Source of the DNA: Galbibacter pacificus
Lineage (GTDB): Bacteria > Bacteroidota > Bacteroidia > Flavobacteriales > Flavobacteriaceae
Length of the DNA: 64,000 nt
Direction: 5' to 3'
Assembly (NCBI RefSeq): GCF_029603165.1
Contig: NZ_JAQSVC010000006.1
Location: forward strand, 124,001-188,000
The position numbers and the translations under genes are program-made. Positions within the stretch are counted from its first letter, which is position 1. Each line of letters opens with the position of its first letter. Below are positions 8,735 through 17,478 of this stretch, piece by piece. The notes below the pieces were generated by a model. It was not told the DNA's origin, did no database searches, and was given only the letters and a program-made list of their open reading frames with translations.

Positions 8735-9382
8735 TTATTTGCTTAAATATGGAGATTGTATAAATGCTTGGTCAACAGTGTTCTTGAGCCTGTCGTTAAT
8801 GGAGCTGGTGCTTCCTTCGAGGAGGCCGTTAATGGCTGATGTCCATACTACCGGGATATTGTCGTTAACGCCAATACCGGCGGGATAGGTCATTTGCAGT
8901 ACAAGGGTGCCGGAGCGGTATGCGCTTACCACGGGTGGGTAATAACCCGGGTACCACCAGCCCCAATCTGGGTAAAAACCTGGATACCACCAGCCCCAGT
9001 AGCCCCAATCGTAATAATAATACAGGTTGGTTGTTTGCATGGCGGCTGCCAGGATAATTACATCGGGATCTGCATCTTTGTCTACTTGTTGCCAGCCTCT
9101 GTTGTCCATATTTGCCACGATGTTGTCCAGGATTACATCGCCATAAATGGGGTCTATGAAATCTGGGGAAATAAGTTCGTCGTCAAAATCGATATCGTCT
9201 ACCTCTATAATACTGTCTGGAACGGCATAGGTGAGTTGTTCGTCGAAATTAAAAGAGTCGTCGTAGTTGGTATAAACCACGTCCAGTTCGTCTACATAAT
9301 CCGGCCCGTCTTGGTCGCAGCCAGTTATGAGCAAACATGCCAATAGCCAATAGCATGTGTGGAATAAATTGATCTTTTTCAT
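8735..9382 (-). CDS. DUF4136 family lipoprotein with Trp/Tyr-rich insert
   Basis: 215 residues with a lipoprotein signal ending in LLITGC (Cys22). The Asp-rich region after it (VDELDVVYTNYDDSFNF) and DADPDVIILAAAMQTTNLYYY match the DUF4136 fold, whose function is unknown. Between these core strands and the C-terminal part (GTLVLQMTYPAG..NDNIPVVWTSAINGLL) is a roughly 30-residue insert almost entirely of Trp, Tyr, Gly and Pro. Probably anchored in the outer membrane. It sits 9 bp before the barrel gene and 48 bp after the next upstream gene, so it is one of a set of co-expressed envelope proteins. Confidence 0.8.
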   Translation of the reverse strand: MKKINLFHTCYWLLACLLITGCDQDGPDYVDELDVVYTNYDDSFNFDEQLTYAVPDSIIEVDDIDFDDELISPDFIDPIYGDVILDNIVANMDNRGWQQVDKDADPDVIILAAAMQTTNLYYYYDWGYWGWWYPGFYPDWGWWYPGYYPPVVSAYRSGTLVLQMTYPAGIGVNDNIPVVWTSAINGLLEGSTSSINDRLKNTVDQAFIQSPYLSK

Positions 9383-9430
9383 GTGTGTATTTAATTTTTA
9401 ATGGTTGATACTAAACTTTATGCTGGTTAT

Positions 9431-10012
9431 TTATAATTTTTTACCAAGTACAAGGCCTATGGAGAAGGTATCGTAATATTCTTTGTTATTGTATGAAAGG
9501 CTTACGGAAAGTTCGGTAGCGTTTTTTTCCAAAATAACATATTCGGTTGCCAAATGGAGAATGGGCAGGGTTTCGTTTTTATCTATATCCAGCCCGCCAC
9601 CGGCAATTAGGGTCCATTTTGGCAATACTTCGTACACGGCTGCGAGGGAGAGGGATAGTGCGTTTTCCCGCTTTAGGTCTATGTCTTCATCGTCGCGTTC
9701 TACTTCGTATTTTACAATTTCAACATCGTTATAGGTACCAATTGCCCATTTTTCGGAGAACCAATACTCGTATGAAAAGCCAATAGATGGAACAAAAATG
9801 GTTTCTTTTTCCCCGGTGTTTTCATTTCTTCCCTGTGGAACCCAGCTATAGCCGGTAAAGATTGCCGGTTTATGGTGTTTAAAGGTTTCGGTTTCATTGC
9901 TGTTTTGTTCGCCTGCCGTATTTGCTGCCTCTTGTGCAAGGACAGAAAAAGAAAGGAACAAGAATATAAATAGGGGGAAGCGCTTTAAGGGGATTGCTTT
10001 TTGTTTTTTCAT
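9431..10012 (-). CDS. secreted or outer-membrane protein of unknown function
   Basis: 193 residues. A signal peptide (hydrophobic FPLFIFLFLSFSVLA, cleaved before QEAAN) is preceded by a longer basic N-terminus. The mature protein has barrel-like amphipathic strands (SIGFSYEYWFSEKWAIGTYND, ALSLSLAAVYEVLPKWTLIAGGG, ATELSVSLSYNNKEYYDTF) and ends GLVLGKKL. I do not recognise a family. It lies 30 bp after the DUF481-type gene and before the DUF4136 lipoprotein, all on one strand. Confidence 0.65.
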   Translation of the reverse strand: MKKQKAIPLKRFPLFIFLFLSFSVLAQEAANTAGEQNSNETETFKHHKPAIFTGYSWVPQGRNENTGEKETIFVPSIGFSYEYWFSEKWAIGTYNDVEIVKYEVERDDEDIDLKRENALSLSLAAVYEVLPKWTLIAGGGLDIDKNETLPILHLATEYVILEKNATELSVSLSYNNKEYYDTFSIGLVLGKKL

Positions 10013-10042
10013 GTGTATAAAAATTATAAGTGCCTGCTGTTT

Positions 10043-11074
10043 TTATAATTCCCAACCAAACGTTGTTTGGAAAATGTAATCCACTTTTGCCGCATCTTCT
10101 ACGGGTTTGCTGTCGAAGTTATGCGTTAAGCCCACTTTTATAAAAAAGTCTAAAGGGAGGTCGTATTTAAGGTCCAGGCTAAAATCGGTTCTTATCCTGC
10201 CGCTTTCGGTTAAACTCGGGTATGCGGTTATGTTTGAAAAGAGGCTGATATCATCGAAGTCGAACATGTTTATTTCGAGCCCTAGATATGCTTCCAAGCT
10301 GTTTCTGTTTTGTTCTTCGGCGTCGGTAAAGCGCTCGTTGTTCCATGCAAGTCCCGAATTGGCCGAAAAATAGACCCTGTTGGAATGAATAATGTATTTA
10401 CCGAGACCGCCTTTAATGGTGGACCTGAGTTTAAGTTTTTGGTCTTCGTTTGATAGGAAATCTCCCGAGAGCATGACAAACCAATCGTTCTTTAAAAAAT
10501 ACTTGGCGCCAATATTGGCATCGGTACGTTGGGTTTCGTCTACATCTTCCTGGCTGCTCCTTACCGAGTTGTAGCTCCCGTTAAAGCCCCACTTGTCGGC
10601 AATATAGCCAATGTTACTCCGGACGGTAAACTGGCTTAGGCTGTTGCTTTTTGTAAAGTTGTACCCGACCGATACAGAGGCGCTCAACCTGGAAAAAAAA
10701 GTGGTTTTTACGGCCTTGACATATACAATGTCTTCAATTTTAACGGTGGTTATCTTATCTAGGTTTTTAACATCTACCACCCCTGTGTCTTTTGGTTTGG
10801 TGTGCAGGTCGCTATTTAACCTTAGCCCATCTTTAAGCGTTAATAAATAATATTGGTCGCTATCTATTTTTTTTATGTGTGTCCATTTTATGGTAAAATC
10901 GCTGTCGCTGTAATCGGTTTCCATGGTGAGGACACCGTTTTTCATTTCTTTTATTTCTCCAATAAATTTATCGCCATTATCCATAACGATGGTATCGTTT
11001 TGAGCCATGGCATTTTGAAAAAAAATACAAGTGAATAGCAGGAATAATAAAGTGCGGTTGGTTTTGTAAAACAT
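10043..11074 (-). CDS. DUF481 family outer-membrane protein (YdiY-like)
   Basis: 343 residues from the ATG at 11074; an in-frame TTG three codons earlier is less likely. The signal peptide ends at QNAMA-QND. Residues about 30-100 form a small N-terminal domain beginning DTIVMDNGDKFIGEIKEM, with repeated short strands (LTMETDYSDSDFTIKW, YLLTLKDGLRLNSDL). The rest is a beta-barrel typical of DUF481: SVSVGYNFTKSNSLSQFTVR, WFVMLSGDFLSNEDQKLKLR, and a C-terminal FQTTFGWEL. E. coli YdiY is acid-inducible, but the family's role is unknown. First gene of the probable four-gene operon ending at 8123. Confidence 0.75.
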   Translation of the reverse strand: MFYKTNRTLLFLLFTCIFFQNAMAQNDTIVMDNGDKFIGEIKEMKNGVLTMETDYSDSDFTIKWTHIKKIDSDQYYLLTLKDGLRLNSDLHTKPKDTGVVDVKNLDKITTVKIEDIVYVKAVKTTFFSRLSASVSVGYNFTKSNSLSQFTVRSNIGYIADKWGFNGSYNSVRSSQEDVDETQRTDANIGAKYFLKNDWFVMLSGDFLSNEDQKLKLRSTIKGGLGKYIIHSNRVYFSANSGLAWNNERFTDAEEQNRNSLEAYLGLEINMFDFDDISLFSNITAYPSLTESGRIRTDFSLDLKYDLPLDFFIKVGLTHNFDSKPVEDAAKVDYIFQTTFGWEL

Positions 11075-11201
11075 TCTGTACAAATTGTTGATTAGACAAA
11101 TTATAGGCTTGTATATAATACTATTTGAAAACCTAATTTTTGTAGAGAATGGGGAAGTAAAAATCCTTATTTATTATAAAGATAGTTATTTTTTAAAACA
11201 G

Positions 11202-11241
11202 AAAAAGTGGTTATGAAGAAAAATTTCCATAACCACTTTTT
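11202..11241 (-). terminator. terminator downstream of the lipoprotein gene at 11264
   Basis: A perfect 14-bp stem AAAAAGTGGTTATG (11202-11215) / CATAACCACTTTTT (11228-11241) that ends 22 bp past the stop codon, symmetrical and able to act on both strands. Confidence 0.85.
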
Positions 11242-11263
11242 ATAAAAGTTGCCTATATTTTAG

Positions 11264-11911
11264 CTATTTGGCCAAAATACCATCGTCTTGCAATTTACCA
11301 ATAATGGCTTCTGTATAGCCTTTTGTAAAGTTGTCTATATCGGTGGGGTTGTACGTTTTGGATTGTGCAGACCATATAAGTTCTTCGCTGCTGGCATCGT
11401 AGATGTTTGTCTCTAAATAGTATACCTTGTCTGTGGTATAGTAACCGGGGTCGTAACCAAAACCATATACAGAGTTGTAGTAACCATAGAAATTGCCGTA
11501 GTAGCCATAACCTAGCGGGCTGTACATGGCATAATTTGTGGTTCCTGGCACATACCTGGATTCGGTTTCTTCGTCCCGGAGGGTTACCGTAAGTATTGCC
11601 TCGCTCCCCGAGTCTTTAATGCCTTTTAACAATGTTTCTTTTGAAGGCTTGTTGTCTTTGGTAAAAGTACCGGGAAATACATCGTGACTTTTTGTAGGCT
11701 TAATGCTCCTTTCCTGCATTTGAAATGCCAATTCGTCTTCAATAACAGTTTTAGCGGGTACATTGCTGGTAATGGCTGCAATAAAGACGCTTTTATATTT
11801 TTTTGTTGCAAAAGCTTCTTTGTTGGCCCATGAAGCTGTGATTTTGGTGGTGGTTCCGCATGCATAGATTAAGCATAATACTATAAGCGAAGCAATAATT
11901 CTCTTATTCAT
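11264..11911 (-). CDS. lipoprotein, DUF4136-like, with Gly/Tyr-rich insert
   Basis: 215 residues. The lipoprotein signal ends IVLCLIYAC (Cys18). The region KYKSVFIAAITSNVPAKTVIEDELAFQMQERSIKP resembles proteins that sense or bind in the periplasm with alternating beta strands and a helix; the C-terminal VYYLETNIYDASSEELIWSAQSKTY and GYTEAIIGKLQDDGIL complete the fold. In the middle lies a Gly/Tyr/Asn-rich run (about residues 133-162). It shares this layout with the DUF4136 lipoprotein at 8735. It is monocistronic with its own strong terminator. Function unknown. Confidence 0.7.
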   Translation of the reverse strand: MNKRIIASLIVLCLIYACGTTTKITASWANKEAFATKKYKSVFIAAITSNVPAKTVIEDELAFQMQERSIKPTKSHDVFPGTFTKDNKPSKETLLKGIKDSGSEAILTVTLRDEETESRYVPGTTNYAMYSPLGYGYYGNFYGYYNSVYGFGYDPGYYTTDKVYYLETNIYDASSEELIWSAQSKTYNPTDIDNFTKGYTEAIIGKLQDDGILAK

Positions 11912-11979
11912 AATGTAAAGATTTTAATACTAAAATAAGGTTTTTTTTTAAATAAACTGTTTTGGTGGAGGTTATAATA

Positions 11980-13533
11980 TTATGGTTTTAAAGGCTTTCT
12001 TTTTATTTTAAAAGTAATTATAAGTGTGGTGAAAGCCAAGATTATCCAAAATATGTCTATAAAAAACGATTGGAATTGATTGTTTACATATGTTTTCCAT
12101 AGCCAGTTTCCTGTTGTTATACCGTTGGCAATTGGAATAAGCAGTCCAAGGATACTTCCTGAAAGAAGGCAATATTTATTAGTGAAATAATTGCTCCTTT
12201 TTATGAAGAAAAATACCGAAAGCAACAACCAGCCAATGAAATAGAACTTGTAAATAAAAGATTGCCCGACCGGATGAAATACTTTAACGGCAATGAAGGC
12301 AAGTGCCGTTATTGGGTACATGCTTAAACATATAGACAAATAAATATTTACCAAGATTTTATTAAAGCGCCGCTTTTTCTCGGGAACATTTTTTTTATCT
12401 CTGGCAACCAACCATATTAATACCCCCGAGATAATAACAAAACAGGAGATGAGCCCCAAAACAAAGCTTATTAAGCGTAATGTAAGTCCGCCGTAATCGC
12501 CATAATGAAGCTTGTACATTGCATTTTTTACACCGTCTAGATAGGATGTTTTGGTAATTGGGTTCTTTTTGGAAAGAATTTCGCCAGAAATGGCATTGTA
12601 AATAACTTTTCCGGTTCCCGTAAATTTTATGTCCTTTTCCAATTCGCCTTCAACGGCAACCTGCATATTACTGTCGGCATAATTATATATATGGATATGG
12701 GAAACCTCAAAACCGTTCCATTCTTTTTTGGTTTTGCCTACAAAGACTTCAACAGATGGCACTGTTTCTATTTTTTGATAAGAGAGAGCAACCGGTTTAT
12801 CAAAATATTCCAGGTCTTCGTATAACTTTTGTTGGTTTCCGTTATATAAAAACATAACATTTGGTGCCGCCATGAGTAAGCTCAGCATAAAAAAAGCACC
12901 AGTTACGGCATATACAAATTGAAAAGGAAGCCCTATTGTGCCCAAGGCCGTGTGGGCATCGGTCCATATGGTTTTAAACTTTGCCTTTGGGCGGAAAGTG
13001 TAAAAGTTTGAGATAATTTTATTCCAATGAATAAGTACTCCGGTAATAATGGCAAAGAGGAAAAAGAAGGCCACAAACCCCGAAAGGTAATACCCAAAAG
13101 GATACTTTATTTGTGCAAAGAAATGCAAACGGTATAGAAATTCGCCAAGCGTATACGATTGGACGTATGTATAGGCATTGTATGTTTGCGTGTCCAGGTA
13201 AAAAAAGGCTCCTGCTTTATCTTCTTTGGTCGCTAAAGAATCTTTTGAAGCACTTAAGTTTACACTTACCCTTCTTTCGTTATAGTGTTTGGCTATTTCA
13301 ATATCCCTTCCGTATAAATTGTAATTGTTTTTTAATGAATCTAAAACAGTGTCCAGATTTACGGTAATGCCGTTCTCGGTAAGTGCAATTTCTTCGTTTT
13401 TTTGCCAATTGGCAATCTCGTCCCTGAAAAAAGCAAACGACCCGGCAAAGAAAATAACAAACAAGGCCGCACTGATAATAATACCGCTTATGGTATGTAA
13501 ATGAAAAAAGATATTATAAGAGCGTTGGTTCAT
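11980..13533 (-). CDS. PepSY-associated TM-helix protein (iron uptake membrane protein)
   Basis: A 517-residue inner-membrane protein of the PepSY_TM family. The N-terminal helix IISAALFVIFFAGSFAFFRDE carries the usual start of this family (FHLHTISGIII before it). Further helices lie at about 145-170, 200-225 and 345-375, plus three or four near the C-terminus. PepSY-like soluble parts sit between them (VEGELEKDIKFTGTGKVIYNAISGEIL). Known relatives include PiuB/FsqB-type proteins that accompany TonB receptors and some that reduce ferric siderophores. Here it is the last gene of the uptake operon and directly abuts the stop of the preceding gene. Reduction of a ferric complex at the inner membrane is the best inferred job. 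Confidence 0.85.
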   Translation of the reverse strand: MNQRSYNIFFHLHTISGIIISAALFVIFFAGSFAFFRDEIANWQKNEEIALTENGITVNLDTVLDSLKNNYNLYGRDIEIAKHYNERRVSVNLSASKDSLATKEDKAGAFFYLDTQTYNAYTYVQSYTLGEFLYRLHFFAQIKYPFGYYLSGFVAFFFLFAIITGVLIHWNKIISNFYTFRPKAKFKTIWTDAHTALGTIGLPFQFVYAVTGAFFMLSLLMAAPNVMFLYNGNQQKLYEDLEYFDKPVALSYQKIETVPSVEVFVGKTKKEWNGFEVSHIHIYNYADSNMQVAVEGELEKDIKFTGTGKVIYNAISGEILSKKNPITKTSYLDGVKNAMYKLHYGDYGGLTLRLISFVLGLISCFVIISGVLIWLVARDKKNVPEKKRRFNKILVNIYLSICLSMYPITALAFIAVKVFHPVGQSFIYKFYFIGWLLLSVFFFIKRSNYFTNKYCLLSGSILGLLIPIANGITTGNWLWKTYVNNQFQSFFIDIFWIILAFTTLIITFKIKRKPLKP

Positions 13534-13839
13534 TTATGGTTGGATAATGGGGTTGTACATATTGCCAAAATAAAAAATAACATAAAAAAGAAAGGCAAGT
13601 GCTAAATAAATTGCCCAGATTTTCCATCCGCTTTTGGCTAGAAAGGCCACAATCATTAACGTGGCCCATAAAATAAACCCCGAATAGGTAAGGGTTATAA
13701 TTACGTTAACATGATTTAGCCAGGTAGCCAATGCCAAATGCAATGTAATGGTAACTATATACCCACCTATAAAGCCGGCGGTTATCTTGGCAATTCTTTG
13801 CCATGGAGATTGTGTTAAATACTTTTTATTGGCGGGCAT
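13534..13839 (-). CDS. small membrane protein, DUF3649-like
   Basis: 101 residues with three hydrophobic helices (about 18-38, 43-66, 73-95) and a short polar N-terminus. Small proteins of the DUF3649 and DUF3325 types occur beside PepSY and TonB-receptor genes in proteobacterial iron-uptake loci, and this gene and its neighbour at 13843 have the right size, topology and place. The family name is therefore an inference from context and general look. Stop and next start abut with no spacer, so coupling with the PepSY gene is likely. Confidence 0.6.
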   Translation of the reverse strand: MPANKKYLTQSPWQRIAKITAGFIGGYIVTITLHLALATWLNHVNVIITLTYSGFILWATLMIVAFLAKSGWKIWAIYLALAFLFYVIFYFGNMYNPIIQP

Positions 13840-13842
13840 GTG

Positions 13843-14172
13843 CTAAATTAAAAAGTTTTCTATAAAAACGATGCATATAAGGGTAGTGGCAATGGCCTTG
13901 TAATTAAATACCCGTAGCGGGGAGACTAAAACTATTAAGCTGCCCAACGTCATTAAAATAATAAACCAATAAAAAATGCCCGAAGCAAAACCTTTATGGA
14001 GTATGGCAACGCCCAAGGCAATTGTTATTAATAAAAGCCCCGTTGCTTTTAACGGACTGTATTTTTCTTGCAACCAAATATCGAACTTTGACTGATTGAG
14101 AACGGCTCTTTTTGAACTGCTATATAGGGCGTAAAACCCCATAAACATTAGTAAAATTGTTGTTGCTACCAT
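13843..14172 (-). CDS. small membrane protein, DUF3325-like
   Basis: 109 residues with three or four helices (MVATTILLMFMGFYALYSSS, LKATGLLLITIALGVAIL, FYWFIILMTLGSLIVLVSP, and a C-terminal one). The layout with ALYSSSKRA after helix 1 and YSPLKATGLLLI before helix 2 resembles DUF3325 proteins, which accompany PepSY proteins in iron-uptake clusters. Only 3 bp separate its stop from the next start. A hairpin lies 41 bp upstream of its start, between it and the DUF4198-like gene. Confidence 0.6.
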   Translation of the reverse strand: MVATTILLMFMGFYALYSSSKRAVLNQSKFDIWLQEKYSPLKATGLLLITIALGVAILHKGFASGIFYWFIILMTLGSLIVLVSPLRVFNYKAIATTLICIVFIENFLI

Positions 14173-14207
14173 TTTTGTAATTAAATTTGGTTATTCGTTT
14201 TTTTAAA

Positions 14208-14245
14208 TGCATACAACTCTGATGTGTTAAGTCAGAGTTGCAATG
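14208..14245 (-). other. intra-operon hairpin
   Basis: Perfect 9-bp arms CAACTCTGA (14214-14222) and TCAGAGTTG (14232-14240), extendable with GCAT/ATGC flanks. No T run follows on the minus strand, so it looks like an mRNA processing or stability element rather than a full terminator. Confidence 0.6.
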
Positions 14246-14263
14246 CTGTTATATTGTGTATGC

Positions 14264-14977
14264 CTACTCAGGAATACAATACGTGGCACAATGCCATATA
14301 AATTCGTAATCTTCATCATTATAAGTACCGGGAACTTCTTCTTTGTAGGTTGTTTCTACAATGTATTTTGTCTCCCAGGGCTGTTTAAACGAGATATAGC
14401 CTTCTTCATCTGTATGCAATGTTTTGGACCATAGATCGGTAACGTATATTTGTACTTCATTTTTTGCCAAAGGCTCGTTTTTGTACAAAACCTGTAGCTT
14501 AACCTCATTGTTGTCTGTAGCAATACGCTTTACGGTAATCCCTGTTTCATTTTGGGTGGCCGTGTTGTTCTTGTTATCAACATTTATATTGGCAACCGAG
14601 TGGTAATGGGTTTTAAAAATCCCAAAATCATATTGCGTATAATCTATTACGTCAATCTCGTTATTGTTTAAAAGCACGGTGTACGTCCCTTTTTCTTTTG
14701 GGGTGAAAAGTGCCTTGTAGTGGTCTTTTTCTGCCGAAGTTTCCAAAAGTTGTTTTTCTCCTGAGGGAGACACTACCCATAATGAAAATTTATTGACTTT
14801 TGAAAAAGCTTCGCCTTCCACTTCTTCAATAACCCCATAGGTGTATTCCCCAAAATGTACTTTTATTTCTTGTTCTTTACCAATTTCTCCTTGAGCATTG
14901 GTTTCTATCCATAAATAATGGGCAAATGTGCTCGCCGAGGATAACAATAATACCGTTAATGCAATAATTTTTTTCAT
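14264..14977 (-). CDS. DUF4198-like periplasmic protein
   Basis: 237 residues. The signal peptide is cleaved near TFA-HYLW, leaving a mature N-terminus HYLWIE that matches the (A)H-x-x-W-I-E start of DUF4198 proteins. These often accompany metal-uptake receptors and may bind metal with the N-terminal His. Two Ig-like halves follow (GEIGKEQEIKVHFGEYTYG..., and NEPLAKNEVQIYVTDLW...). The C-terminus ends HCATYCIPE, with a His and two Cys that could add a metal or disulfide site. It is 19 bp after the second TonB receptor. Likely helper of the receptor; the exact metal is unknown. Confidence 0.75.
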   Translation of the reverse strand: MKKIIALTVLLLSSASTFAHYLWIETNAQGEIGKEQEIKVHFGEYTYGVIEEVEGEAFSKVNKFSLWVVSPSGEKQLLETSAEKDHYKALFTPKEKGTYTVLLNNNEIDVIDYTQYDFGIFKTHYHSVANINVDNKNNTATQNETGITVKRIATDNNEVKLQVLYKNEPLAKNEVQIYVTDLWSKTLHTDEEGYISFKQPWETKYIVETTYKEEVPGTYNDEDYEFIWHCATYCIPE

Positions 14978-14996
14978 GTGTTTTTTATTTAGTTTA

Positions 14997-17360
14997 CTAA
15001 AATCTGTATGATACTGTTAATCTTCCGTTGATTCCTGGTTCACTTTGCCAGTATACATAACCAGGATAAGCAGCACCGGAATAAAGGTATTCGTCTAAAA
15101 TATTGTTAATGTTTAAATTTACTCTAAAATGGTCGTTTGCCCATGATAAACCTCCGTCCATACGGAAATAATTAGGTAATACGGCCTCGTTTTCTGCTCC
15201 CCATGACCAAGTAGAACGATCTGCTTGATACTGGTAGCCTAAAGAAACGCCAAAACCGTGCAAAGCGGTACCCGGAAGGAATGAATAGTTTACCCAACCG
15301 TTGGTCATATGCTTGGCATGACCGGCAATTTTATTACCTACATTTTCTGGTGTATATGGATCTTCGGTAACTTCAACATTTGTATTTGCATAGTTTAACA
15401 CCACATTTATGGCTTCTGTTATTTGTCCTTGCATATCGAATTCCAATCCTTTTGATTGTACTTCGCCTACTTGGGCTTGATATGGTATGGAAGGATTGTC
15501 GGTGTCTATTGCGCTCACTAAATAGTTTTCTTTTGTTATTTGGTAAGCGGTTAGCCCGGTACTTAACTTTCCGTTAAACCATTGCTTTTTTATTCCTCCT
15601 TCAATATCGGTTGCTACTTCAGGGTCAAAGGGAATATCTGTACCTTCTATATTATTTCCTGATTGAGGTTTAAACGATTGATCGAATAATCCATAAACAG
15701 TAAAGTCGGGAAGAATGCTAAAATTGACACCTATTCTTGGAGTTACCTTAGAATCTTGGCTTCCTTGTCCGTATGCAAAAATTGAAGCATCATTGTATCG
15801 GGCGGCCAATGTTAAACGTAATCGGTCGTTCCACATCCAAACTTCATCTTGCAAATAGAAAGCATTGTATTTATTCCCTTGGTAATTGGCTGCACCACGT
15901 GTTTTAACAGGCTGACTTCTGTCAAATTCAGGATATACGGCATTACCATAAATGGGGTTATAAACATTAAACGGATTGCCTTCAGCATCAATACTTCCGT
16001 TTTGTCCCCAATCGGCCCAATATTGAATGTATCGGTAATCAAAACCGCCCATTACTTTGTGTTTTATAGCTCCGGTATTGAATTCGCCATTTACATATAT
16101 TTGTCCAAGTTCGTTGGTACTAACGGCGTCCCAAATGCTTAACCCGCGGTAAAAATCACCCCCGGGAAGGGCCGCATTCGGCCAGGTAGAAGAACCTTCT
16201 ACCGTATAATCCATGTACATATATTGACCTTGTACAGACCATTTATCGTTAAAATTATGAGTTGCGTTTACCAAAATGCTTAATTCTTCGATATCGGATT
16301 TAGGGAAATCTTCGTCCAGAAAACTAAAATCGCGGTCCAAACTGCCAAAACCATCTTCAACAGGGGCAAATACATAAGCAGCACCTGTAATTTGATTAGA
16401 TTCTTGATAGGTAAACTCTGTAGTAATAGAAGTCTTATCTGAAATTTCATATTTTAAAGAAGGAACAATGCTAAAACGGTTACTTTCTTCATACTCACGG
16501 AAGGAGTCTGCATTCTGGTACATCCCATTTAAACGATATTGTAATTTTCCATCGGGGGTTAAAGCGCCACCAGAATCGAAGGTTGCACGATAGCTGTTAA
16601 AGCTTCCGGCTGTAAGTGAAATTTCGTTAATGCTATGCTTGGTGGGCTTTTTTGTTACCACGTTATAAAAGCCGCCTGGTTCACCGGCCGATAACATAAA
16701 CCCGGCAGGGCCTTTAACAAATTCTATATTTTGAACCATCGACATGTCTTCTGATAATGGTCCCCATGGCAATTCTACATTCATTCCGTTTCTGAAGGCA
16801 GGTAATTTAAAACCACGCATATTGATGCGGGCAAAAGTTCCCCAATGTTCAATCATTTGTGCACCACTGACATTTCGAGTAACATTTTCCATCATGCTTA
16901 CCAAATTCTGACTTTTAATAAGTTGATTGCTGATGATTTGAATGTTTTGTGGCAAGTCTAATACTTCTGTCTTTAACCGAAGTGACGACGAAGGGTTCTT
17001 TACAAGATAATTGGCATGACCATTACCATTTACAACTACTTCATCTAAAGATTCAGTAGCTTCTTCAATATTTAATATTCCTAATTGTGTTGCTTCGTTT
17101 GCTTTTACCGATACTCTGGTTTCAAGTTTATTGTAACCAATGCTAGTTACTACGAGTGTATAATTGCCGGGTTTTACTCCTTGAATATTGAAAAAACCAT
17201 TTTCGTCGGCTTGTGTTCCTTTAGATGTTTTTTTGAGCATAACAGTTGCCATAGGAACAGAAGAACCATCTTCTGAAACTACTTTTCCTAAAATGCTTCC
17301 TTGTTGTGCCGAGACACTCCATCCTATAATGCAGAGTAGTATTAATAAAATCCTTTTCAT
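14997..17360 (-). CDS. TonB-dependent siderophore receptor with CarboxypepD_reg-like N-terminus
   Basis: 787 residues. Signal peptide ending VSA-QQGS, then a carboxypeptidase-regulatory-like domain (about 22-105, GSILGKVVSEDGSSVPMATV), a plug domain (about 115-250: LPQNIQIISNQLIKSQNLVS, RINMRGFKLPAFRNG, MVQNIEFVKGPAGFMLSAGEPG) and a 22-strand barrel ending TVSYRF. The plug most resembles hydroxamate siderophore receptors of the FhuA/FhuE type. It lies in the outer membrane and is driven by TonB-ExbBD. It follows a small ORF by 10 bp in an operon regulated by the AraC gene at 20028. The ligand is not determined from sequence. Confidence 0.9.
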   Translation of the reverse strand: MKRILLILLCIIGWSVSAQQGSILGKVVSEDGSSVPMATVMLKKTSKGTQADENGFFNIQGVKPGNYTLVVTSIGYNKLETRVSVKANEATQLGILNIEEATESLDEVVVNGNGHANYLVKNPSSSLRLKTEVLDLPQNIQIISNQLIKSQNLVSMMENVTRNVSGAQMIEHWGTFARINMRGFKLPAFRNGMNVELPWGPLSEDMSMVQNIEFVKGPAGFMLSAGEPGGFYNVVTKKPTKHSINEISLTAGSFNSYRATFDSGGALTPDGKLQYRLNGMYQNADSFREYEESNRFSIVPSLKYEISDKTSITTEFTYQESNQITGAAYVFAPVEDGFGSLDRDFSFLDEDFPKSDIEELSILVNATHNFNDKWSVQGQYMYMDYTVEGSSTWPNAALPGGDFYRGLSIWDAVSTNELGQIYVNGEFNTGAIKHKVMGGFDYRYIQYWADWGQNGSIDAEGNPFNVYNPIYGNAVYPEFDRSQPVKTRGAANYQGNKYNAFYLQDEVWMWNDRLRLTLAARYNDASIFAYGQGSQDSKVTPRIGVNFSILPDFTVYGLFDQSFKPQSGNNIEGTDIPFDPEVATDIEGGIKKQWFNGKLSTGLTAYQITKENYLVSAIDTDNPSIPYQAQVGEVQSKGLEFDMQGQITEAINVVLNYANTNVEVTEDPYTPENVGNKIAGHAKHMTNGWVNYSFLPGTALHGFGVSLGYQYQADRSTWSWGAENEAVLPNYFRMDGGLSWANDHFRVNLNINNILDEYLYSGAAYPGYVYWQSEPGINGRLTVSYRF

Positions 17361-17370
17361 CAGTTTATAT

Positions 17371-17445
17371 TTATTTTTTATTGGTCAGATAGAATGCTCC
17401 GTTAATCATATCGGCGGGTTTGCAATTTGTTAATGGACATTTCAT
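17371..17445 (-). CDS. possible 24-residue Cys-containing peptide between the two receptors
   Basis: A small open frame with an ATG at 17445 and TAA at 17371, placed 33 bp after the first receptor's stop and 10 bp before the second receptor's start, so it fills the gap as an operon gene would. The peptide begins MKCPLTNCKPADMINGA, with Cys3 and Cys8 close together, and ends in Lys-Lys. It has no signal peptide. I recognise no family. It may be a real microprotein, a leader peptide for the second receptor, or chance. Confidence 0.35.
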   Translation of the reverse strand: MKCPLTNCKPADMINGAFYLTNKK

Positions 17446-17478
17446 ATCAATTTTTAAGTTGTTATAGTTTTTTTAATG

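Noticed and set aside
8894-9346. A 150-codon plus-strand frame opposite the DUF4136 lipoprotein
   Set aside because: It is the mirror of the Trp/Tyr-rich coding sequence and has no signal or family trait.
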